Source: Pontibacillus sp. HMF3514 (lineage in GTDB: Bacteria > Bacillota > Bacilli > Bacillales > BH030062). Taken from it: 64,000 nt of DNA. Position numbers and translations under genes: made by a program. The DNA lies in the NCBI RefSeq assembly GCF_009858175.1, contig NZ_CP047393.1, positions 124,001-188,000 of the forward strand. The letters run 5' to 3'. The notes below the pieces were generated by a model. That model was not told where the DNA came from. It searched no databases and saw only the letters and a program-made list of their open reading frames with translations. Shown here in pieces: positions 59,084 to 64,000 of the stretch. Positions within the stretch are counted from its first letter, which is position 1, and every line of letters begins with the position of its first letter.

Positions 59084-59158
59084 GGCCCGTTGGTCAAGTG
59101 GTTAAGACACCGCCCTTTCACGGCGGTAACACGGGTTCGAATCCCGTACGGGTCACCA
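59084..59158 (+). tRNA. tRNA-Glu (TTC)
   Basis: Acceptor GGCCCGT/ACGGGTC; anticodon loop CTTTCAC with TTC; CCA encoded. Substrate of GltX encoded at 4157. Confidence 0.97.
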
Positions 59159-59168
59159 TTTATATTTT

Positions 59169-59244
59169 GGAGGATTAGCTCAGCTGGGAGAGCACCTGCC
59201 TTACAAGCAGGGGGTCGGTGGTTCGAGCCCGCCATCCTCCACCA
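59169..59244 (+). tRNA. tRNA-Val (TAC)
   Basis: Acceptor GGAGGAT/ATCCTCC; anticodon loop TTACAAG with TAC; CCA encoded. Confidence 0.97.
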
Positions 59245-59249
59245 TTTAC

Positions 59250-59326
59250 GCCGACCTAGCTCAATCTGGCAGAGCAACTGACTTGTAATCAGTAGGTTGG
59301 GGGTTCGAGTCCCTCGGTCGGCACCA
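59250..59326 (+). tRNA. tRNA-Thr (TGT)
   Basis: Acceptor GCCGACC/GGTCGGC; anticodon loop TTGTAAT with TGT; CCA encoded. Together with the GGT species it covers the Thr codons. Confidence 0.96.
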
Positions 59327-59364
59327 TTGCTCTTGTTCATTAGAGTGAAAAAATAAAAAAATCC

Positions 59365-59394
59365 TTGCATAAATAAGGGTCAGTGAGTTAAAAT
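59365..59394 (+). promoter_or_regulatory. Possible internal promoter in the tRNA array
   Basis: TTGCAT (59365-59370), 18-base spacer, TAAAAT (59389-59394) lie in the 87-base gap before tRNA-Tyr, the widest gap in the first half of the array. Confidence 0.4.
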
Positions 59395-59413
59395 ATTCAC
59401 TGTTGCACTTGTT

Positions 59414-59499
59414 GGAGGGGTAGCGAAGTTGGCCAAACGCGGCGGACTGTAAATCCGCTCCCTCTGGGTTCGCAGGTTCGAGTCCTGCCCCCTCCACCA
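59414..59499 (+). tRNA. tRNA-Tyr (GTA)
   Basis: 86 bases with a long variable arm; acceptor GGAGGGG/CCCCTCC; anticodon loop CTGTAAA with GTA; CCA encoded. Confidence 0.97.
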
Positions 59500-59533
59500 T
59501 TTTTCTATAATTATTTTATTCATATAATGTTGT

Positions 59534-59608
59534 TGGGCCATAGCCAAGCGGTAAGGCAACGGTTTTTGGTACCGTCATGCGCTGGTTCGAATCCAGCTGG
59601 CCCAGCCA
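59534..59608 (+). tRNA. tRNA-Gln (TTG)
   Basis: Acceptor TGGGCCA/TGGCCCA; anticodon loop TTTTGGT with TTG; CCA encoded. In Bacillus it is first charged with Glu by GltX and then amidated. Confidence 0.97.
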
Positions 59609-59679
59609 TTTTTAAATTACTTAATCATTTTGAATTATCTTTTGGCTCTCATGTGTCATTGATAATTAAATTACATTTA

Positions 59680-59755
59680 GAGCCATTAGCTCAGTTGGTA
59701 GAGCATCTGACTTTTAATCAGAGGGTCGGAGGTTCGAATCCTCCATGGCTCACCA
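59680..59755 (+). tRNA. tRNA-Lys (TTT)
   Basis: Acceptor GAGCCAT/ATGGCTC; anticodon loop TTTTAAT with TTT; CCA encoded. Confidence 0.97.
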
Positions 59756-59766
59756 CTTTAAAAATT

Positions 59767-59790
59767 CTTGAACTTGTTCAAGGTTTTTTA
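59767..59790 (+). terminator. Weak terminator-like hairpin inside the tRNA array
   Basis: CTTGAA/TTCAAG with loop CTTG, then G and six T, between tRNA-Lys and tRNA-Gly. The stem is only 6 bp, so termination would be partial. Confidence 0.4.
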
Positions 59791-59805
59791 ATACCATAAA
59801 AACAT

Positions 59806-59880
59806 GCAGAAGTAGTTCAGTGGTAGAACACCACCTTGCCAAGGTGGGGGTCGCGGGTTCGAATCCCGTCTTCTGCTCCA
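59806..59880 (+). tRNA. tRNA-Gly (GCC)
   Basis: Acceptor GCAGAAG/CTTCTGC; anticodon loop TTGCCAA with GCC; CCA encoded. Confidence 0.97.
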
Positions 59881-59887
59881 TTTATAC

Positions 59888-59960
59888 GGGGCCTTAGCTC
59901 AGATGGGAGAGCGCCTGCTTTGCACGCAGGAGGTCAGCGGTTCGATCCCGCTAGGCTCCA
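59888..59960 (+). tRNA. tRNA-Ala (TGC)
   Basis: Acceptor GGGGCCT/AGGCTCC (one G-U); anticodon loop TTTGCAC with TGC. The 3' CCA is not encoded. Last tRNA of the array. Confidence 0.96.
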
Positions 59961-59965
59961 TCCTT

Positions 59966-59996
59966 AAACCTTAAGTCAGATGACTTAAGGTTTTTT
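59966..59996 (+). terminator. Terminator of the rRNA-tRNA operon
   Basis: AAACCTTAAGTCA pairs with TGACTTAAGGTTT (the apex opens to give a loop), followed by six T. Confidence 0.9.
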
Positions 59997-60043
59997 ATGT
60001 TTTGGCAATGTTATTTAACGTTATTGCTAGTAAATTGGAAACC

Positions 60044-60079
60044 GCTTATTCAACAAACTGGCAGTTATCTTGAATAAGC
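60044..60079. repeat. GCTTATTC inverted repeat flanking element C
   Basis: GCTTATTC (60044-60051) and GAATAAGC (60072-60079) are perfect inverted repeats enclosing ACTGGCAGTTAT. The same arrangement, inverted, flanks element B at 48067-48100. Confidence 0.6.
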
Positions 60080-60090
60080 TGGTGCGGGTT

Positions 60091-60260
60091 GGTTCCGTTA
60101 CGTTTTTGCAGTGCGGCAGGCTGTGGAACGGGTTGCTTTCCCCGGAAGACCGATCGAGCTTCCTCGTCACTTCGCTCCTGCGGGATCTCGCTCGCCCTTT
60201 CTACCGGAGGAGTATCGCCGTTTCAATGAACCCCTTACTCTTTTTCCAGCAACGGACTCC
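60091..60260. repeat. Palindromic intergenic element, copy C
   Basis: It starts GGTTCCGTTA and ends AACGGACTCC, and is collinear with copy A over its left part (GTGCGGC, TTGCTTTCCCCGGA, CGATCGAGC, CTGCGGG, TCTCGCTCGCCC) and with copy B over its right part. The arms are less perfect than in A or B, suggesting decay. It lies between the tRNA terminator and rocF, 12.5 kb from copy A. Confidence 0.78.
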
Positions 60261-60267
60261 TCTCACT

Positions 60268-60302
60268 TTATCTCAATTCGAAGTCTTCCAGATAAGGGGG
60301 CT
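60268..60302. repeat. 35-bp flank repeat, copy 2 (inverted)
   Basis: Reverse complement of 47517-47551 with two differences in 35 bases. It lies directly outside element C. Confidence 0.75.
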
Positions 60303-60427
60303 TTAATGAAAGTTAGACGATCCACAAAATATCCACTTAATTCAAAAGAGGTGAGTTACCTTATGTTTATAAGAAAACCCTTTAATTATCCCTATGAAAG
60401 CGCATATATATACAAAATTATGTCCAG

Positions 60428-60457
60428 TTGAGTCATTGGTCTATCTCTGTCTACAAT
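60428..60457 (+). promoter_or_regulatory. Possible promoter of rocF
   Basis: TTGAGT (60428-60433), 18-base spacer, TACAAT (60452-60457). No sigma-54 (-24/-12) site is seen, unlike the sigma-L control of the B. subtilis roc genes. Confidence 0.45.
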
Positions 60458-60485
60458 TAATAGTAGAGTCAAAGGAGGATGGACA

Positions 60486-61388
60486 ATGAACAAAAACTTA
60501 TCAATTATCGGTGCTCCGATGGATTTAGGTCAATTACGTCGCGGAGTGGATATGGGTCCAAGTGCTATTCGTTATGCTGGAGTTATTGAACGGTTAGAAC
60601 AGCTTAAGTATGATGTAGAAGACCTTGGAGATATTCAAATCCCTCGTCCAAACCGCAAAGAAGTGCAAATTGAAGATAACCTGCGTAATTTAAAAGAAGT
60701 TGCAGAAGGAAATGCTCAACTAGCTAATTCAGTAGATGAAGTAGTGGAGAATGGAAGGTTTCCATTGATATTTGGTGGGGATCATAGCATTGCTATTGGA
60801 ACATTAGCAGGTGTATCGAAACATTACGAAAATCTGGGAGTTATTTGGTATGATGCCCATGGGGACTTGAACACCGGTGATACGTCACCTTCAGGCAACA
60901 TACATGGTATGCCTTTAGCTGTAAGTTTAGGTATTGGTCATGATCGTCTGACTGGTATTAAAGATTACACACCTAAAATTAAGCCAGAAAATATTGTGAT
61001 TATTGGTGCCCGTTCTTTAGATGATGGAGAAAAAGAATTAATTAAAGAGAAGGGTATCAAAGTGTACACGATGCATGAAATTGATCGTATGGGTATGACG
61101 AAAGTAATTCAAGAATCTGTGGAATATTTAAAAGACCGTACGGATGGTGTTCATTTAAGCCTTGACTTAGATGGGTTAGATCCTCATGATGCTCCTGGAG
61201 TAGGCACACCTGTTATGGGTGGAATTAGTTATCGTGAGAGTCATTTAGCTATGGAGATGTTTGCTGAGGCAAACTTTATAACTTCTGCTGAATTTGTAGA
61301 AGTAAACCCGATATTGGACGAAAAAAATACTACGGCATCTGTGGCTGTAGGACTTATGGGTTCTTTATTTGGAGAAAAGTTAAAATAG
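60486..61388 (+). CDS. rocF: Arginase
   Basis: Arginase splits arginine to ornithine and urea, the first step of arginine use. Manganese ligands lie in FGGDHSIAIG, YDAHGDLNT and SLDLDGLDPHDAPG. The substrate loop SPSGNIHGMPLA and the C-terminal EVNPILDEKN are also typical. It has 300 residues. ATG 60486 follows AAAGGAGGATGGACA. It stands alone here; roc neighbours (rocD, rocE) are absent, and a hairpin follows. Confidence 0.95.
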   Translation: MNKNLSIIGAPMDLGQLRRGVDMGPSAIRYAGVIERLEQLKYDVEDLGDIQIPRPNRKEVQIEDNLRNLKEVAEGNAQLANSVDEVVENGRFPLIFGGDHSIAIGTLAGVSKHYENLGVIWYDAHGDLNTGDTSPSGNIHGMPLAVSLGIGHDRLTGIKDYTPKIKPENIVIIGARSLDDGEKELIKEKGIKVYTMHEIDRMGMTKVIQESVEYLKDRTDGVHLSLDLDGLDPHDAPGVGTPVMGGISYRESHLAMEMFAEANFITSAEFVEVNPILDEKNTTASVAVGLMGSLFGEKLK

Positions 61389-61404
61389 GATAATTTTGAG
61401 GGGG

Positions 61405-61439
61405 AACAGCAACTATGTGTTGGTCATGTAGTTGCTGTT
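61405..61439. terminator. Hairpin between rocF and the Spo0E-like gene
   Basis: AACAGCAACTA pairs with TAGTTGCTGTT (11 bp). T content after the stem is modest on both strands, so it may serve both convergent genes as a weak terminator. Confidence 0.6.
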
Positions 61440-61442
61440 TCG

Positions 61443-61595
61443 TCATTTTGTTTTTGTTTTTTCGTATTCATTAAGTAAGTAATCCAGTTTAGAGCTTACT
61501 GCTACTACTTCTTCAGATGATAAGGGCATTGTTGTTGTTAGCTGAACCATCTTTTCTCTGCAATATTCTATCTCATTTAGAATATTTTTACACAT
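61443..61595 (-). CDS. Spo0E-family aspartyl-phosphate phosphatase
   Basis: This 50-codon gene on the minus strand reads MCKNILNEIEYCREKMVQLT and later SSKLDYLLNEYEK, matching the Spo0E-like signature SxxLDxLLNxY. Such proteins dephosphorylate Spo0A-P and delay sporulation. The SD AGGAGG (61611-61606) is 10 bases from ATG 61595. It is convergent with rocF and divergent from sigW. It is short, but motif, RBS and length (typically 50-85 residues) agree. Confidence 0.8.
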   Translation of the reverse strand: MCKNILNEIEYCREKMVQLTTTMPLSSEEVVAVSSKLDYLLNEYEKTKTK

Positions 61596-61805
61596 ACATA
61601 TCTATCCTCCTTTTACATTATCATGATATACTTTTAAGGTAGTGTACCCACTATTTTCAATTCTAAACCTATTTTTAATAAAAAAATATAAATGTATAAG
61701 GTTTGTATAGTTGCATTGCTTAGGTGTTGCTCATAGATGGCTAGCTCAAGCGCCCCTTCGTTGCTAAACGTGCGCTTTCGCTTTTCTAATTTCTTTTTAT
61801 AAATG

Positions 61806-61832
61806 TGAAACCTATTGGTGGGGTTGTTCGTA
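61806..61832 (+). promoter_or_regulatory. Sigma-W autoregulatory promoter
   Basis: TGAAAC (61806-61811), 17-base spacer, CGTA (61829-61832) fits the sigma-W consensus and lies just before sigW. sigW autoregulation is known in B. subtilis. Confidence 0.8.
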
Positions 61833-61868
61833 TAAGGGGTAACCGCAGCATTAGCGGAGGTATATTCC

Positions 61869-62432
61869 ATGGAGATATTTATTAAACAGAAAATCAAAAA
61901 GATTAAAAAAGGTGATCAATCGGCATTTGGGGAAGTCGTTTCCTTTTACGAAAACAAAGTGTATCAAATTTGTTTTCGGATGTTAGGGAATGCTCATGAG
62001 GCTGAAGATATTGCACAAGAAGCATTTCTAAGGGCTTATACGAACATTCATTCATTTGATGAAAACAGGAAATTTTCTACCTGGTTGTATCGTATAGCAA
62101 CGAATTTATCGATTGATCGAATACGAAAGAAAAAACCTGACTACTTTTTAGATGCAGAGGTTAAGGGTACCGAAGGGTTAACCATGTATTCTCAAATTTC
62201 AGCTGATCAAATTTCACCAGATGAAGAAGTGGAAAGCTTAGAAATTCAAGAGTACATTCATAAAGAAATTCTTTCGTTACCATCGAAGTATCGTTCTGTT
62301 ATTGTTTTACGTTATATAGATGAGCTTTCATTACAGGAGATTAGCGATATTTTAGATATCCCCGTCGGTACCGTGAAGACGCGTGTACACCGTGGACGAG
62401 AAGCGCTTCGTAAAAAGCTTCGAAACCTGTAG
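61869..62432 (+). CDS. sigW: ECF sigma factor SigW
   Basis: SigW controls genes for defence against cell-envelope stress and membrane-active agents. The 187 residues show region 2 (FRMLGNAHEAEDIAQEAFLR, FSTWLYRIATNLSIDRIR) and region 4 (DELSLQEISDILDIPVGTVK). ATG 61869 is preceded by GCGGAGG. The sigma-W-type promoter upstream and rsiW downstream form the standard autoregulated pair. Confidence 0.96.
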   Translation: MEIFIKQKIKKIKKGDQSAFGEVVSFYENKVYQICFRMLGNAHEAEDIAQEAFLRAYTNIHSFDENRKFSTWLYRIATNLSIDRIRKKKPDYFLDAEVKGTEGLTMYSQISADQISPDEEVESLEIQEYIHKEILSLPSKYRSVIVLRYIDELSLQEISDILDIPVGTVKTRVHRGREALRKKLRNL

Positions 62433-62450
62433 AAAAGGAGTGAGGGAGTA

Positions 62451-63062
62451 TTGAAATGTTCAAATGAAGCTGTTGTGTTGATGCATAAACATTTAGACGA
62501 CGATTTGACCAAAGAAGAAGAGATAGAATTGCGTCAGCACCTTCAAAACTGTGATGATTGTCAAAAGCATTTTCATGAATTAAAACGAACAATTGCTATG
62601 GTGCAGAGTGCAAATCAAGTTCAGGCACCAACAGGCTTTACCGATAAAGTAATGGGGAATCTTCCGCAACAAAAGAAATCTTTAGGCTATAAGCGTTGGC
62701 TAAAAGCACATCCGGTGCTAACTGCAGCTGCGATCTTTTTTATACTGATGTTTGGTGGGATATTCTCTACTTGGAGTCAGGATCATCAGATAAGTGTTTC
62801 TAAACAAAAGGATATTGTTATTCAAGAAAATACTGTGATTGTTCCAGAAGGTAAAACAGTTGAAGGGGACTTAGTTGTAAAAAACGGGAACCTCAAAATT
62901 GAGGGGAAAGTGAATGGCGATGTTATCCTTATTAATGGTGAGAATTTAAAGGCCTCTGCCGGCGAAGTAACAGGAGAGTTAAACCAAGTAAACCAAGTGT
63001 TTGAGTGGATGTGGTATAACTTGAAAAAGACTGCGAAAGATATCTTTTCATTAGGTAAATAA
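62451..63062 (+). CDS. rsiW: Anti-sigma-W factor RsiW
   Basis: RsiW holds SigW at the membrane until two-step proteolysis (PrsW, RasP) frees it. The N-terminal zinc-finger anti-sigma domain has Cys3 and HLQNCDDC (HxxxCxxC); one transmembrane helix lies at about 84-104 (HPVLTAAAIFFILMFGGIF), followed by an extracytoplasmic domain of polar beta repeats (VPEGKTVEGDLVVKNGNLKI). It starts at TTG 62451 after GGAGTGAGGGAG and has 203 residues. A terminator follows. Confidence 0.94.
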   Translation: MKCSNEAVVLMHKHLDDDLTKEEEIELRQHLQNCDDCQKHFHELKRTIAMVQSANQVQAPTGFTDKVMGNLPQQKKSLGYKRWLKAHPVLTAAAIFFILMFGGIFSTWSQDHQISVSKQKDIVIQENTVIVPEGKTVEGDLVVKNGNLKIEGKVNGDVILINGENLKASAGEVTGELNQVNQVFEWMWYNLKKTAKDIFSLGK

Positions 63063-63067
63063 ATATT

Positions 63068-63103
63068 AAAACAAGCTGCTCAGTTCGGGTAGCTTGTTTT
63101 TTT
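63068..63103 (+). terminator. Terminator of sigW-rsiW
   Basis: AACAAGCT pairs with AGCTTGTT with additional inner pairs, followed by seven T. Confidence 0.88.
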
Positions 63104-63147
63104 ACACATTATGAACTGCTTTGTGTTATTTTTCATAAAGAGAAGTA

Positions 63148-63156
63148 TGCTATAAT
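63148..63156 (+). promoter_or_regulatory. Extended -10 promoter candidate of cdaA
   Basis: TGCTATAAT is an extended -10 with a perfect TATAAT; no good -35 is visible. It lies 66 bases before the cdaA start. Confidence 0.5.
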
Positions 63157-63221
63157 TAATGTGATGTATTATAGATTGTATTATATTAAATTTGACGTTT
63201 AGGACAGAAGGAAGTGTAGAC

Positions 63222-64000
63222 ATGCTTGATGGGGGATTAGACGCATTAGGTTACGTACGGATCGTTATAGATATAGCCCTTGTCTGGTTTGTTTTATATA
63301 AATTAATCATGTTGATTCGCGGAACGAAAGCTGTCCAGTTACTGAAAGGGATCTTTGTCGTTTTAGGTATCTGGTTAATTAGTTACTTTTTACAGCTTAA
63401 GACGCTCATGTGGTTAATGTCGCAGGCTTTGACATGGGGTTTTCTTGGTGTAATTATATTATTCCAACCTGAACTACGCCGAGCACTAGAACAGCTTGGT
63501 AGAGGAAGCTTTTTTGCTCGAAACTCAACGAATGAAGAAGAAACATTTAAAGAAACCGTTTCGGCTATCATGAAATCATGTAATTATATGGCCAAGCGCC
63601 GTATCGGTGCATTGATAACGATTGAAAGAGAGACTGGAATGGGAGACTATGTTGAGACCGGTATTCCGGTGAACGGAACACTGACAAATGAGCTTTTAAC
63701 GAATATATTTATACCGAATACACCACTACACGATGGGGCAGTTATACTTACGAATAATGAAATAACAGCTGCTGCTTGTTACTTGCCGCTTTCAGAGAGT
63801 CCTTTTATCTCAAAAGAACTTGGAACGAGGCACAGGGCAGCACTTGGTATTAGTGAAGTGACAGATGCACTTACGATCGTGGTATCTGAAGAAACAGGTA
63901 ATATATCATGTACGAAAAATGGTGAGCTTCACCGAGACTTGGATCAAGACGATTTAAGAAATATTCTTGAGCGAGAATTGGACATGGTACCGAAAGCCCC
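63222..64000 (+). CDS. cdaA: Diadenylate cyclase CdaA (3' end outside window)
   Basis: CdaA is the membrane c-di-AMP synthase of the cdaA-cdaR-glmM operon that governs potassium and osmotic balance. ATG 63222 follows AGAAGGAAGTG. Three N-terminal hydrophobic helices (about residues 10-80) precede the DAC domain with PLHDGAVIL (near 170) and GTRHRAALG (near 200), the catalytic DGA and RHR motifs. About 259 codons are visible without a stop; the usual length is about 273, so only the tail is missing. Confidence 0.95.
   Translation, partial: MLDGGLDALGYVRIVIDIALVWFVLYKLIMLIRGTKAVQLLKGIFVVLGIWLISYFLQLKTLMWLMSQALTWGFLGVIILFQPELRRALEQLGRGSFFARNSTNEEETFKETVSAIMKSCNYMAKRRIGALITIERETGMGDYVETGIPVNGTLTNELLTNIFIPNTPLHDGAVILTNNEITAAACYLPLSESPFISKELGTRHRAALGISEVTDALTIVVSEETGNISCTKNGELHRDLDQDDLRNILERELDMVPKA

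Noticed and set aside
59080-59799. Frames such as those around 59090-59281, 59080-59370 and 59261-59500
   Set aside because: They translate tRNA genes; proteins of this kind are a known annotation artefact.
60070-60431. Two overlapping plus-strand frames before rocF
   Set aside because: They cover repeat element C and its flank, have no SD and no recognisable protein features.
61634-61897. 87-codon minus-strand frame opposite the sigW promoter
   Set aside because: It overlaps the sigma-W promoter and sigW start, begins within sigW and has no recognisable domain.

Overview
The window is a chromosomal segment of a spore-forming member of the Bacillaceae (Firmicutes). Gene content and order follow the classical Bacillus subtilis stretch from radA-disA through the str, S10, spc and alpha ribosomal clusters to cwlD-salA-gerD-kbaA-pdaB, an rRNA operon with a tRNA array, and rocF-sigW-rsiW-cdaA. 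Sporulation and germination genes (sigH, cwlD, gerD, kbaA, pdaB, a Spo0E-like phosphatase) support an endospore former. The 16S sequence is Bacillaceae-like; a halophilic Halobacillus/Pontibacillus-type relative is a guess that cannot be proven from the window. Almost every gene is on the + strand, as expected near a replication origin; gerD, pdaB and the Spo0E-like gene are the exceptions.

Layout. 1-2765: end of radA, the c-di-AMP synthase disA, and a PIN-TRAM membrane protein. 2871-5626: isoprenoid genes ispD and ispF fused in one frame, then gltX. 5640-9704: a cysteine T-box followed by cysE-cysS-mrnC-rlmB-rae1. 9717-14077: sigH, rpmG-secE, nusG, rplKA and rplJL, with several leader hairpins. 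14237-27313: an rRNA methyltransferase, rpoB-rpoC, rplGB-rpsL-rpsG-fusA and tuf. 27692-42854: one long run of ribosomal protein genes (S10, spc and alpha clusters) also carrying secY, adk, map, infA and rpoA. 43000-47392: the ECF transporter module ecfA1A2T, truA, rplM and rpsI. 47443-48327: about 0.9 kb without genes, filled by palindromic repeat elements. 48328-53518: sporulation genes. 53697-59996: rRNA promoters, 16S-23S-5S, ten tRNAs and a terminator. 60044-60302: another repeat copy. 60486-64000: rocF, the Spo0E-like gene, sigW-rsiW and the first part of cdaA.

Together the genes make and regulate the translation and transcription machinery: ribosomal proteins, rRNA, tRNAs, two aminoacyl-tRNA synthetases, elongation factors, core RNA polymerase, two sigma factors and NusG. 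Small modules for cysteine, isoprenoid precursors, c-di-AMP, vitamin uptake, envelope stress and sporulation are embedded among them. Control is mostly visible as leader RNA structures: the T-box, L10 and probable L13 leaders, a structured S10 leader, and terminator-like hairpins before nusG and rpoB.

The least ordinary observations are (i) a dispersed family of about 170-bp palindromic elements with conserved flanks at three sites, (ii) the in-frame IspD-IspF fusion that keeps an internal ribosome-binding site, (iii) nusG with no Shine-Dalgarno sequence near its ATG, (iv) a PdaB protein whose usual catalytic and metal residues are replaced, and (v) a 50-residue Spo0E-family gene encoded opposite rocF. 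I found no prophage, transposase, CRISPR array or obvious horizontally acquired gene cluster.
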